Below, piece by piece: positions 1-5,307 of a stretch of DNA of 6,939 nucleotides (position 1 is its first letter; each line of letters starts with the position of its first letter). The DNA comes from Methanimicrococcus sp. (lineage in GTDB: Archaea > Halobacteriota > Methanosarcinia > Methanosarcinales > Methanosarcinaceae). A program made the translations under genes and the position numbers. The notes under the pieces were generated by a model, which was not told the DNA's origin, searched no databases, and worked only from the letters and a program-made list of their open reading frames with translations. Where the stretch lies: NCBI GenBank assembly GCA_009776675.1, contig WRNK01000009.1, positions 5,591-12,529 on the forward strand. Reading direction: 5' to 3'.

Positions 1-1107
1 AACTGGGACTCGGGATCATCAGGTTTGACGTCATCATTCATGCTCGTGGCATTCGTTGGAGGAATCCTTATTGGCGGTCGCCTTATGGATAAAATCGGAC
101 CTAAAAAAATGTGTCTCATCGGAAGTCTGATGATGGCACTTGGAATCCTCGCATCATCGCTGATTACCCCAAATTACCCTTACTTGATTTATCTGACATA
201 CGGAATAATAGGCGGATTCGGAGTCGGTACGGTTTATACTTGTACGGTATCCCCTATACAGAAATGGTTCTTTGACAAGCGCGGATTTGCCACAGGCATG
301 ATGGTTGGTGCATTCGGTTTTTCCCTGGTGTTATTCGCACCGCTGGCAAGATACCTTTTGTCAAACATCGGCGTAGCCTCCACATTTTTAGTGTTCGGCG
401 GCGCATTCTTTATCATCTGCACGGCAGCATCGTTTTTCATCTCAAATCCTGCTGACGGCTATGTCATACCAAAGGCGCCTTCTGCAATCAATCAGAAGCA
501 GTACACAACCAAAGAAATGTTAAAGACAAGAGCTTTTTACCTGATCACTTTGTCTTTATTCTTGATCCTACCAGCATATTTCATACTCAATCCCCAGTTC
601 GTAAGCCTTGGACAAGAGAGAGGACTTACAGAAGCTTTGGCGATTACGGGTGTGATGATCACAGGAATATGCAATGCTTCAGGAAGATTGACAATATCAT
701 GGATTTCTGACCATATCGGAAGAATGTCTGCACTGCTGCTGACCGTCGGATTTACAATGGCAGGCATTGTGCTTGTGATATTTGCACAAAACATCTTGTT
801 CTTGGTATGCTTGGCATTGATTGCTTTCGGGTTCGGCGGCGCTGCCGGAATATATGCAACGGTTACATCCGATCATTTCGGTACCAAAAACATGGGAAGC
901 AATTATGGCTTCGTCATGCTGGGCTTTGGTGCATCGGCATTGATTTTTCCATTGCTGTCAACAAGACTGGCTGCCGGCGGCGATTATACAATGTCCTTCG
1001 TCGTGTGTGCCGTGACCGCCATTGCATCATTGATATGTATATTGCTGCTGAGAAACTTTTCGGATGTGAAGAGTGCACAAACGTACAATATGAAAAGTAC
1101 AAAATGA
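1..1107 (+). CDS. OFA-family (oxalate/formate antiporter-like) MFS transporter, 5'-truncated
   Basis: Predicted cytoplasmic-membrane transporter of the major facilitator superfamily, probably moving a small carboxylate; the substrate cannot be read from the sequence. The frame is open from base 1 (NWDSGSSGLTSSF...), so the gene begins upstream. The TTG at 25 lies inside the conserved first transmembrane region and is not a credible start. Roughly 50 N-terminal residues appear to be missing compared with the family. Visible signatures are the MFS motif A-like loop GGRLMDKIGPKK, the OFA-type segment from YTCTVSPIQKWFFDKRGFAT through GFSLVLFAPLARYL, and a second-half loop GRLTISWISDHIGRM that mirrors motif A. 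Hydrophobic segments continue to about 15-20 residues before the stop. A hairpin terminator follows 14 bp after the TGA. The gene is visibly more GC-rich than the secretion genes beside it and converges on them, so it is probably a separate transcription unit. Family assignment is confident; substrate is not. Confidence 0.9.
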   Translation, partial: NWDSGSSGLTSSFMLVAFVGGILIGGRLMDKIGPKKMCLIGSLMMALGILASSLITPNYPYLIYLTYGIIGGFGVGTVYTCTVSPIQKWFFDKRGFATGMMVGAFGFSLVLFAPLARYLLSNIGVASTFLVFGGAFFIICTAASFFISNPADGYVIPKAPSAINQKQYTTKEMLKTRAFYLITLSLFLILPAYFILNPQFVSLGQERGLTEALAITGVMITGICNASGRLTISWISDHIGRMSALLLTVGFTMAGIVLVIFAQNILFLVCLALIAFGFGGAAGIYATVTSDHFGTKNMGSNYGFVMLGFGASALIFPLLSTRLAAGGDYTMSFVVCAVTAIASLICILLLRNFSDVKSAQTYNMKSTK

Positions 1108-1121
1108 AAAATCAATTTTCC

Positions 1122-1145
1122 AAGGAGGGCTTTCCCTCCTTTTTT
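1122..1145 (+). terminator. Hairpin plus T-run terminator of the MFS gene
   Basis: A perfect 8-bp stem AAGGAGGG (1122-1129) / CCCTCCTT (1134-1141) with loop CTTT is followed by T tract 1140-1145. It lies just after the MFS stop codon and before the convergent gene. Archaeal RNA polymerase can terminate on the T-run alone, so the hairpin may add stability rather than drive termination. Confidence 0.75.
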
Positions 1146-1290
1146 CAATATTTTTCATTTCGGTTTCTTTTTTTCAATACTTTTCATTTGATTGCTTTTT
1201 TTTCAATATTTTTCATTTCGGTTTCTTTTTTTTCAATACTTTTCATTTGATTGCTTTTTTTTCAACTTTTTTCATTTTGGTTTTTTTCAA
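1144..1290. repeat. 29-bp-period T-rich tandem repeat array (A-B-A-B-A order)
   Basis: Five consecutive units begin with TTCAA at 1144, 1173, 1202, 1232 and 1261 (lengths 29, 29, 30, 29, 25), and a partial sixth begins at 1286. Two variants alternate: type A (TTCAATATTTTTCATTTCGG, then TTTC and T's) and type B (TTCAATACTTTTCATTTGAT, then TGC and T's), giving a 58-59 bp higher-order period. Each unit ends in a T tract on the plus strand; runs of 6-8 T occur at 1168, 1196, 1226, 1255, 1267 and 1281. The array fills the space between the MFS terminator and the convergent ArlJ-N-like gene. The stop codon of that gene (1287-1289) falls inside the partial sixth unit. There are no spacers, so this is not CRISPR. 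Confidence 0.9.
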
Positions 1291-2192
1291 ATATTTGCGT
1301 TATTGCTGTCAATAATTTCAAGAAACAGATGGAAAAAAATGCCGAGAAATGGGACAATTTGGTATGTTAACATCGATATCTCATTCATTTTCGGTCCTGA
1401 AAGAGGTATTAAGGCATAAAACAGAATGATGAAAAAGAGCGGCGCTGCGAGAAACAGAGTGATATAAATTTCTGCAAAAAGGTCAAGCGATTGTATTTCT
1501 TTTTCTTTTCTCCGGATGAAAAGGCTTTGATATTCATGCTTTTTAGAGTGAATGTATTTTTGAAATGAGCTTCCTGAGATGAATGTATTTTTGGAGCCGG
1601 CAATGAAATTTGAAAAAAGAGGCGATGGTGTTTGCTCTTCAATGATTTGAAGGGCTGTCGGGATGTCTTTTCCCATCAAATCTATTTGTTTTTGAAATTC
1701 AAAAAATTCTTCATAAAGGCTCCCATATATGGATTTCATTTCCCGATTGGTCATTGTTTGAAAGATAATTTCAAGTTGAATTCCGGCAGTTGCCATTGAT
1801 GACATGTAATTCGCAGCGAAAGGGAGTTGTTGCTCAATTTTGATTTTTCTATTTTCAGCATACAAATACGGAAAACAAACAGCAAATCCGATAGAAATTG
1901 AAACAAAAAAGAAGGCGGCAATTGCTAATATTTTTGTGAAAAGAAATGCTGTTTCTTCTTCCATTTGATCTGATAAAAAAAGTATCAAAATAAAAGCTTC
2001 GATGAGAAGAAATGCTGCTGTTATGGAAAAGATGATGAAAATCGCCAACGAAATGTAAGATTTTGAAGGCATATAGAAAAAACATTGTTTCAGCTTCTTA
2101 TTGAATGAAACGTTTTCTTTGTTACAAATGCCGGCAAAGTTGTATGAAATTTTTTGAAGCTTTTGAAAACGTTTTAATGACTCAGATGTCAT
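1287..2192 (-). CDS. ArlJ/FlaJ N-terminal-half-like type II secretion F-domain membrane protein
   Basis: Predicted inner-membrane platform subunit of an archaeal type IV pilus-like machine, 301 residues, which would be worked by the ATPase encoded immediately upstream. Hydrophobic segments lie at about 47-73, 84-111, 240-264 and 272-291. A cytoplasmic T2SF domain lies between the second and third. Its signature resembles the first F domain of archaeal ArlJ: QQLPFAANYMSSMATAGIQL (121-140), then GKDIPTALQIIEEQTPSPLF (174-193), with an EIYITLFLAAPLF helix start near 241. Full-length ArlJ carries two such domains; this protein has only the first, and the second type is encoded at 3984-5048. The ATG overlaps the end of the ATPase gene by 11 bp and has a strong SD 6 nt upstream, so translation is probably coupled. 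The last codons (N-I-stop) run into the 29-bp repeat array. TadC-type naming is an alternative; no pilin is seen nearby. Confidence 0.85.
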   Translation of the reverse strand: MTSESLKRFQKLQKISYNFAGICNKENVSFNKKLKQCFFYMPSKSYISLAIFIIFSITAAFLLIEAFILILFLSDQMEEETAFLFTKILAIAAFFFVSISIGFAVCFPYLYAENRKIKIEQQLPFAANYMSSMATAGIQLEIIFQTMTNREMKSIYGSLYEEFFEFQKQIDLMGKDIPTALQIIEEQTPSPLFSNFIAGSKNTFISGSSFQKYIHSKKHEYQSLFIRRKEKEIQSLDLFAEIYITLFLAAPLFFIILFYALIPLSGPKMNEISMLTYQIVPFLGIFFHLFLEIIDSNNANI

Positions 2193-3888
2193 AAATTTTC
2201 ATCTCCTTTTCTTTCTTTCCTTTTTCTCCGTTTTCTTTTTCTCCGTTCTCTTTTTCTCCGTTCTCTTTTTCTCCGTTCTCTTTTTCTCCGTTCTCTTTTT
2301 CTTCGTTCTCTTTTTCTCCGTTCTCTTTTTCTCCTTTCTGCTCATTTATCAAAAAGCGGATACGTTTTTCAAATTCTCTTCTCAATTCATCTTTTGCCCA
2401 CCCTTTTCTTTCTTGGATGCGCTTTAACACGACAGAATTTGAAAACAAATCGATGGATTGAGCTCTTTGCTTGTTGAATATATCTTGTGTCAATATTTCA
2501 GAAGTTTGCGGATCGGTTTCTATTATTTCGTGAACGGACAAGCATTTTTTATAAAAATGCCCATTCTCTTCCGTTTGAGCCAAAACAACCAAAACATCCA
2601 ATGTTTGAATCATAACGCGCGGAACATTCATGGGCGGATTTTCAAGGCGATGAATCAGCGTATCGACAGATTCGGCATGCATGGTTGAAAGTGTTGTATG
2701 ACCGGTTGACATCGCCTGAAATAAAACATAGGCTTCAGACCCTCTGATTTCTCCAACCAATATATATTCCGGACGCTGGCGCAGTGCCGCTTTGAGCAAA
2801 TCATAGAGGGTCAGCTTTTTAGAATAATTTGAAAAACTGTTTGAATTCATTATTTCATCAGCTGCCTCGCTGCCGGCTCTTGAAATTCCTGACACCCAAT
2901 TTTCATGCGGCAAATTAATTTCACGCGTGTCTTCGATGGAAACAATTTTTTTATGCCGGGGAATGAAGTGGCAAACAGCATTCAAAGACGTTGTTTTTCC
3001 GCTGGCTGTTCCGCCGGCAAAGATGATGTTCATATTTGATTCCACACACAGCCAAAGATAAGCCATCATTTCTGCCGTGAATGTTTTGTTTGAAACAAGA
3101 TCGGCGGGGAGAAATGGTTTTTCATTGAATTTTCGAATTGTAAATGTGCTTCCTTTGACGGTTATTTCATTTCCAAGCGTCAAATGAACACGAGAGCCGT
3201 CAGGCATTGTCGCGTCCGTCATCGGGTTTGAGACAGAAATATGTTTTTTAGAACTTTGCGCCATTCTTCGAACGAGCAAATCGAGTTGCGGTTTTGAAAA
3301 AGAAAGCGTTGTTTTGACAGAACCGTATTTTTGATGAAAAACATATATCGGCAAATCGTAACCGTTACAAGAGATATCCTCAATATTTTTATCATCAAGA
3401 AGGGGCGAAATCTCACAAAATTTTAAAAAATTGCGTTCAATAAAATAAAACATTTCGGCGGCATCTTTTTCCGAGAGCCGGATGGAATAAATTTTCAATA
3501 TTTCAAAAAAAGATTTTTTTAAAAGTTCTGTTTTTGATTTGTTTTTATTTTCAAACAGGTTCGGATTGATTGAATCGTTTAAAAGAGAAATAATTTTGTC
3601 GAATAGTAATTGCTTTTCAGAGCTGAGTACCGGTTCAATGATACGATATAACAGATTTTCGGATTCTGGTTCAGTTTTTGTTTCTATCTCTCCATTTATT
3701 TTTTCTTCAATTTCCGTTTTTCGTTTTTCATTTTTTTGTTTCAGAATCTGTGCGGAAGAATGGGGATATGACAAATCATAAAAATCAATGATTTCATACG
3801 TTTTTAGACCATTTGTTAATTTTGAAGTCAACACTGTCTGTTTTTCTGTTATGTTTCCGGTCGTTTTTTTAGTCATTTTTTTAGTCAT
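2182..3888 (-). CDS. Archaeal type II/IV secretion system ATPase (ArlI/FlaI/TadA-like)
   Basis: Hexameric secretion ATPase predicted to power assembly of a pilus-like filament at the cytoplasmic membrane, 568 residues. The core is complete: Walker A GGTASGKTT (292-300), Asp box VSIEDTREI (316-324) followed by the archaeal-type LPHENWV, Walker B YILVGE with catalytic Glu380, an Arg-Gly after it, and His box GHTTLSTMHA (396-405). The N-terminal domain (about 85-270) contains the ISPLLDDKNIEDISCNG segment typical of the family. Residues 1-85 are poorly conserved and Lys/Glu-rich. The conserved C-terminus (ERKGWAKDELRREFEKRI) ends near 530. Beyond it comes a tail of seven tandem pentapeptides, an unusual extension. 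The start is duplicated: two ATGACTAAAAAA copies give ATGs at 3888 and 3876. No SD is seen upstream, and a TATA-like box centred about 27 nt upstream suggests a leaderless mRNA. The next gene overlaps by 11 bp. Secretion ATPase is certain; the filament type is not. Confidence 0.95.
   Translation of the reverse strand: MTKKMTKKTTGNITEKQTVLTSKLTNGLKTYEIIDFYDLSYPHSSAQILKQKNEKRKTEIEEKINGEIETKTEPESENLLYRIIEPVLSSEKQLLFDKIISLLNDSINPNLFENKNKSKTELLKKSFFEILKIYSIRLSEKDAAEMFYFIERNFLKFCEISPLLDDKNIEDISCNGYDLPIYVFHQKYGSVKTTLSFSKPQLDLLVRRMAQSSKKHISVSNPMTDATMPDGSRVHLTLGNEITVKGSTFTIRKFNEKPFLPADLVSNKTFTAEMMAYLWLCVESNMNIIFAGGTASGKTTSLNAVCHFIPRHKKIVSIEDTREINLPHENWVSGISRAGSEAADEIMNSNSFSNYSKKLTLYDLLKAALRQRPEYILVGEIRGSEAYVLFQAMSTGHTTLSTMHAESVDTLIHRLENPPMNVPRVMIQTLDVLVVLAQTEENGHFYKKCLSVHEIIETDPQTSEILTQDIFNKQRAQSIDLFSNSVVLKRIQERKGWAKDELRREFEKRIRFLINEQKGEKENGEKENEEKENGEKENGEKENGEKENGEKENGEKGKKEKEMKIYDI
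2199..2208 (-). promoter_or_regulatory. Ribosome binding site of the ArlJ-N-like gene
   Basis: On the minus strand AAGGAGATGA lies 6 nt before the ATG at 2192. It is a near-complete archaeal SD and sits inside the last codons of the ATPase gene. It fixes the start codon and supports co-transcription with the ATPase. Confidence 0.8.
2221..2325 (-). repeat. In-frame 15-bp x7 tandem repeat coding ENGEK pentapeptides
   Basis: Seven back-to-back 15-bp units (plus-strand form TTTTTCTCCGTTCTC) encode six ENGEK and one ENEEK at the C-terminus of the secretion ATPase. Only two units deviate: TTTTC at 2231-2235 and CTTCG at 2301-2305. A degenerate relative (encoding QKGEK) precedes the array at 2326-2340. 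Units are nearly identical at DNA level, which suggests recent expansion by slippage or unequal exchange. The product is a flexible charged tail after the conserved fold. It is followed by GKKEKEMKIYDI and the stop. Confidence 0.95.
3865..3888 (-). repeat. Tandem duplication of the ATPase start codon (12 bp x2)
   Basis: The minus strand reads ATGACTAAAAAA twice in succession (3888-3877 and 3876-3865), giving the N-terminus MTKKMTKK. An ACGACC after the second copy looks like a decayed third start. Either ATG would yield a functional ATPase. The outer one is favoured by its distance to the upstream TATA-like box. Confidence 0.8.
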
Positions 3889-3983
3889 GCATTTTGGTTG
3901 CTCTTTTAGAAAATATACTTACCGTTTTTGAAAAAATCAAAAAGGTTATAATCATCCTTTGTTCTTTTTTTTATGGTGCTGAA
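3889..3983. promoter_or_regulatory. Divergent promoter region between the ATPase and ArlJ-C-like genes
   Basis: This 95-bp AT-rich gap separates divergent start codons. On the minus strand AAGTATATTTT (3920-3910) is a TATA-like box centred about 27 nt from the ATPase ATG, the spacing expected for a leaderless archaeal transcript. On the plus strand TTATAAT (3946-3952) or the same 3910-3919 box could serve the ArlJ-C-like gene. GGTG at 3975-3978 lies 5 nt before the ATG at 3984 and fits a partial archaeal SD. The two halves of the platform would thus be controlled from one shared region. Box calls are by eye. Confidence 0.5.
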
Positions 3984-5048
3984 ATGGGAAGAAATCTCTC
4001 CAAAAAAAACATGAACTACAACCCTAAAAAAACGGTAATTTGTGATACTGATTTGTCTATTTCAAAAAAAATAAAATATCATGAAAAAAACAACTTTTGG
4101 ATTGATTTCTTGAAAAACCCATTTCAGCACTTTTTACAAAAACCGATTTTTTCTTTTTTATTGGGACTTCCAATGTCTGCTTTTACGATTCTCGTTTTTT
4201 ATATTTTTAATTCCAACCTTTCTTTTCTTTCGTTTCATTCTTTTCCTTCAGTTCATTCTTTTCCTTCATTTCATTCTTTTCTTTTGACGTTTTCAAATAT
4301 CGAATTTCTTTGTTTGCCGGAGACTTTGATTTTGTTTTCGTTATTTTTTCTTTGTCTCCCGTTCATATATTTTGAGGAAATGAAACAAAAAAGAACACAA
4401 TATGCAGAGGAGAACATGCCGTCTCTTCTTCGCGATGTTTCAAATTTAATTGCCGGCGGTTTAACGATTCAAGAAGCCTTGGCAGAAGTTTCCGATTCTG
4501 AAAAAACCAAAACGAAAAATGATTTTTCAAAAGCGTTTTTCCAAAATATTCATCTGATCGGTTTAAAAATGAGATCCGGCATTCCTTTTGAGAATTGTTT
4601 AGATCAACTTGGCAAACAGTATCAGTCAAAATTAATCCAAAGAGCGGCATCTGTTATTGAAGCCGCTGAAAAATCCGGCGGACTGATGTCTTTATCAATC
4701 GATGCGGCAGCTTATGATTTAACAGAAATCGTTCATATGAAAAAAGAGCGCGATTCAAAGCAAGCCGTTTATGGTCTTGTTTTATTCGCCTCATTCATTT
4801 TATTTATCGGGATTGCCGTTCTTTTAATTTATCAATTCAAATTCATGAATTTGGTCCTATCTTCCGCTTCTTTTGATTTTGGAGTCGTCAACCAAATGAT
4901 TTTTCATTTGCTTTTAATTCAAGCATTTTTTTCCGGAATAATGATTGGAAAACTTAGAAAAGGAAACAGTACATTCGGGATGAAATATTCCTTTATGCTG
5001 CTGTTTTTAACTTGGGCGGCATTTTTCATTCTGTCTGTCTTTACATAA
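3984..5048 (+). CDS. ArlJ/FlaJ C-terminal-half-like type II secretion F-domain membrane protein
   Basis: Predicted second chain of the inner-membrane platform for the divergently encoded ATPase, 354 residues from the ATG at 3984. Hydrophobic segments lie at about 53-77, 113-130, 271-294, 312-332 and 338-353. The T2SF domain between the second and third matches the second F domain of archaeal ArlJ: AEENMPSLLRDVSNLIAGG (141-159) with TIQEAL, then SGIPFENCL (208-216), then IEAAEKSGGLMSLSIDAAA (235-253). The 1287-2192 product carries the other half. The frame stays open to a TTG at 3894, but that codon is only 5 bp from the ATPase ATG, leaves no room for a promoter and has no SD. ATG 3984 has GGTG 5 nt upstream and is preferred. 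The predicted loop between the first two membrane segments contains a repeated FHSFPS motif. TadB-like naming is an alternative. Confidence 0.87.
   Translation: MGRNLSKKNMNYNPKKTVICDTDLSISKKIKYHEKNNFWIDFLKNPFQHFLQKPIFSFLLGLPMSAFTILVFYIFNSNLSFLSFHSFPSVHSFPSFHSFLLTFSNIEFLCLPETLILFSLFFLCLPFIYFEEMKQKRTQYAEENMPSLLRDVSNLIAGGLTIQEALAEVSDSEKTKTKNDFSKAFFQNIHLIGLKMRSGIPFENCLDQLGKQYQSKLIQRAASVIEAAEKSGGLMSLSIDAAAYDLTEIVHMKKERDSKQAVYGLVLFASFILFIGIAVLLIYQFKFMNLVLSSASFDFGVVNQMIFHLLLIQAFFSGIMIGKLRKGNSTFGMKYSFMLLFLTWAAFFILSVFT
4233..4286 (+). repeat. In-frame 18-bp x3 tandem repeat coding FHSFPS-type hexapeptides
   Basis: Three adjacent 18-bp units begin at 4233, 4251 and 4269 (first unit TTTCATTCTTTTCCTTCA). 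They encode FHSFPS, VHSFPS and FHSFLL, residues 84-101 of the ArlJ-C-like protein. The first two differ by one base and the third diverges at its end. The segment lies in the predicted loop between the first two membrane helices, outside the conserved F domain. Confidence 0.9.
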
Positions 5049-5070
5049 AAATTTGATTTACAATAACTTA

Positions 5071-5078
5071 TTTATATC
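5071..5078 (+). promoter_or_regulatory. TATA-like box upstream of the tRNA gene
   Basis: TTTATATC lies about 65 bp before the mature tRNA 5' end and would place transcription start near 5100 with a roughly 40-nt precursor leader. The same octamer appears twice before the 5308 gene, which suggests it is a used core promoter element. Called by eye. Confidence 0.35.
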
Positions 5079-5101
5079 ATCAATCTCTCTTTTGCTTTGT
5101 A

Positions 5102-5120
5102 ATTTGAGACTTCCTCAAAT
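5102..5120 (+). other. Perfect 7-bp inverted repeat between the ArlJ-C-like gene and the tRNA
   Basis: ATTTGAG (5102-5108) pairs with CTCAAAT (5114-5120) around the loop ACTTC. No T-run follows directly, so it is a weak terminator. It may be a hairpin in the tRNA precursor leader or the 3' end of the upstream mRNA. Confidence 0.4.
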
Positions 5121-5140
5121 ACAATTGCTGTTTTTCATTT

Positions 5141-5215
5141 GCTCCGGTAGTGTAGCTCGGCCAATCATTTAGGACTCTCACTCCTACGACTCGGGTTCAA
5201 ATCCCGGCCGGAGCA
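5141..5215 (+). tRNA. tRNA-Glu (anticodon CTC)
   Basis: The cloverleaf folds completely. The acceptor GCTCCGG (5141-5147) pairs with CCGGAGC (5208-5214), with discriminator A5215. The D arm starts with GTGT at 5150 and contains CGGCC. The anticodon stem TAGGA/TCCTA (5170-5174/5182-5186) encloses loop CTCTCAC with anticodon CTC at 5177-5179. The T stem TCGGG/CCCGG (5191-5195/5203-5207) encloses TTCAAAT. CCA is not encoded (ACTTTC follows), and the D-loop pattern GGCCAATCAT is familiar from archaeal tRNA-Glu. No intron is present. The gene lies on the same strand as its neighbours, 92 bp after the ArlJ-C-like stop codon and 92 bp before the next start. Confidence 0.96.
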
Positions 5216-5225
5216 CTTTCGTAAT

Positions 5226-5299
5226 TTTTATATCATTTTATATCATTTGTATAAGTGAGTAAACAAATGGTCTTTGTAAAAAGGAGAAAGGAGATGAGG
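5226..5299 (+). promoter_or_regulatory. Duplicated TATA-like element and double SD before the HEPN/DUF4145 gene
   Basis: TTTATATCATT occurs twice in tandem at 5228-5238 and 5238-5248, overlapping by one base, and could give a double TATA box. Two purine-rich ribosome binding stretches follow: AAGGAG at 5281-5286 and AGGAGATGAGG at 5289-5299. The second is the closest match to the archaeal SD and lies 8 nt before the ATG at 5308, which supports that start. The T-rich stretch just after the tRNA (5217-5230) could also terminate the tRNA transcript. Confidence 0.5.
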
Positions 5300-5307
5300 A
5301 AAGTACA

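Noticed and set aside
25..27. TTG as the true start of the MFS transporter
   Set aside because: Coding potential continues to base 1, and the TTG lies within the first conserved membrane region of the family.
1144..1290. CRISPR array
   Set aside because: Units are contiguous with no unique spacers, alternate between two variants, and no cas genes are nearby.
807..1419. Plus-strand frames across the MFS 3' end and the repeat array (Phe-rich products)
   Set aside because: They overlap the MFS gene in another frame or simply translate T-rich repeats; no SD or domain supports them.
3219..3781. Short frames on both strands within the ATPase gene
   Set aside because: They are shadows of the well-supported secretion ATPase frame.
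3894..3983. TTG start extending the ArlJ-C-like protein by 30 residues
   Set aside because: The TTG is 5 bp from the divergent ATPase ATG, lacks an SD and would leave no promoter space; ATG 3984 has GGTG at suitable spacing.
5192..5215. Attachment site (direct repeat of the tRNA 3' end)
   Set aside because: No second copy of the tRNA 3' segment was found in the window, and no integrase is seen.
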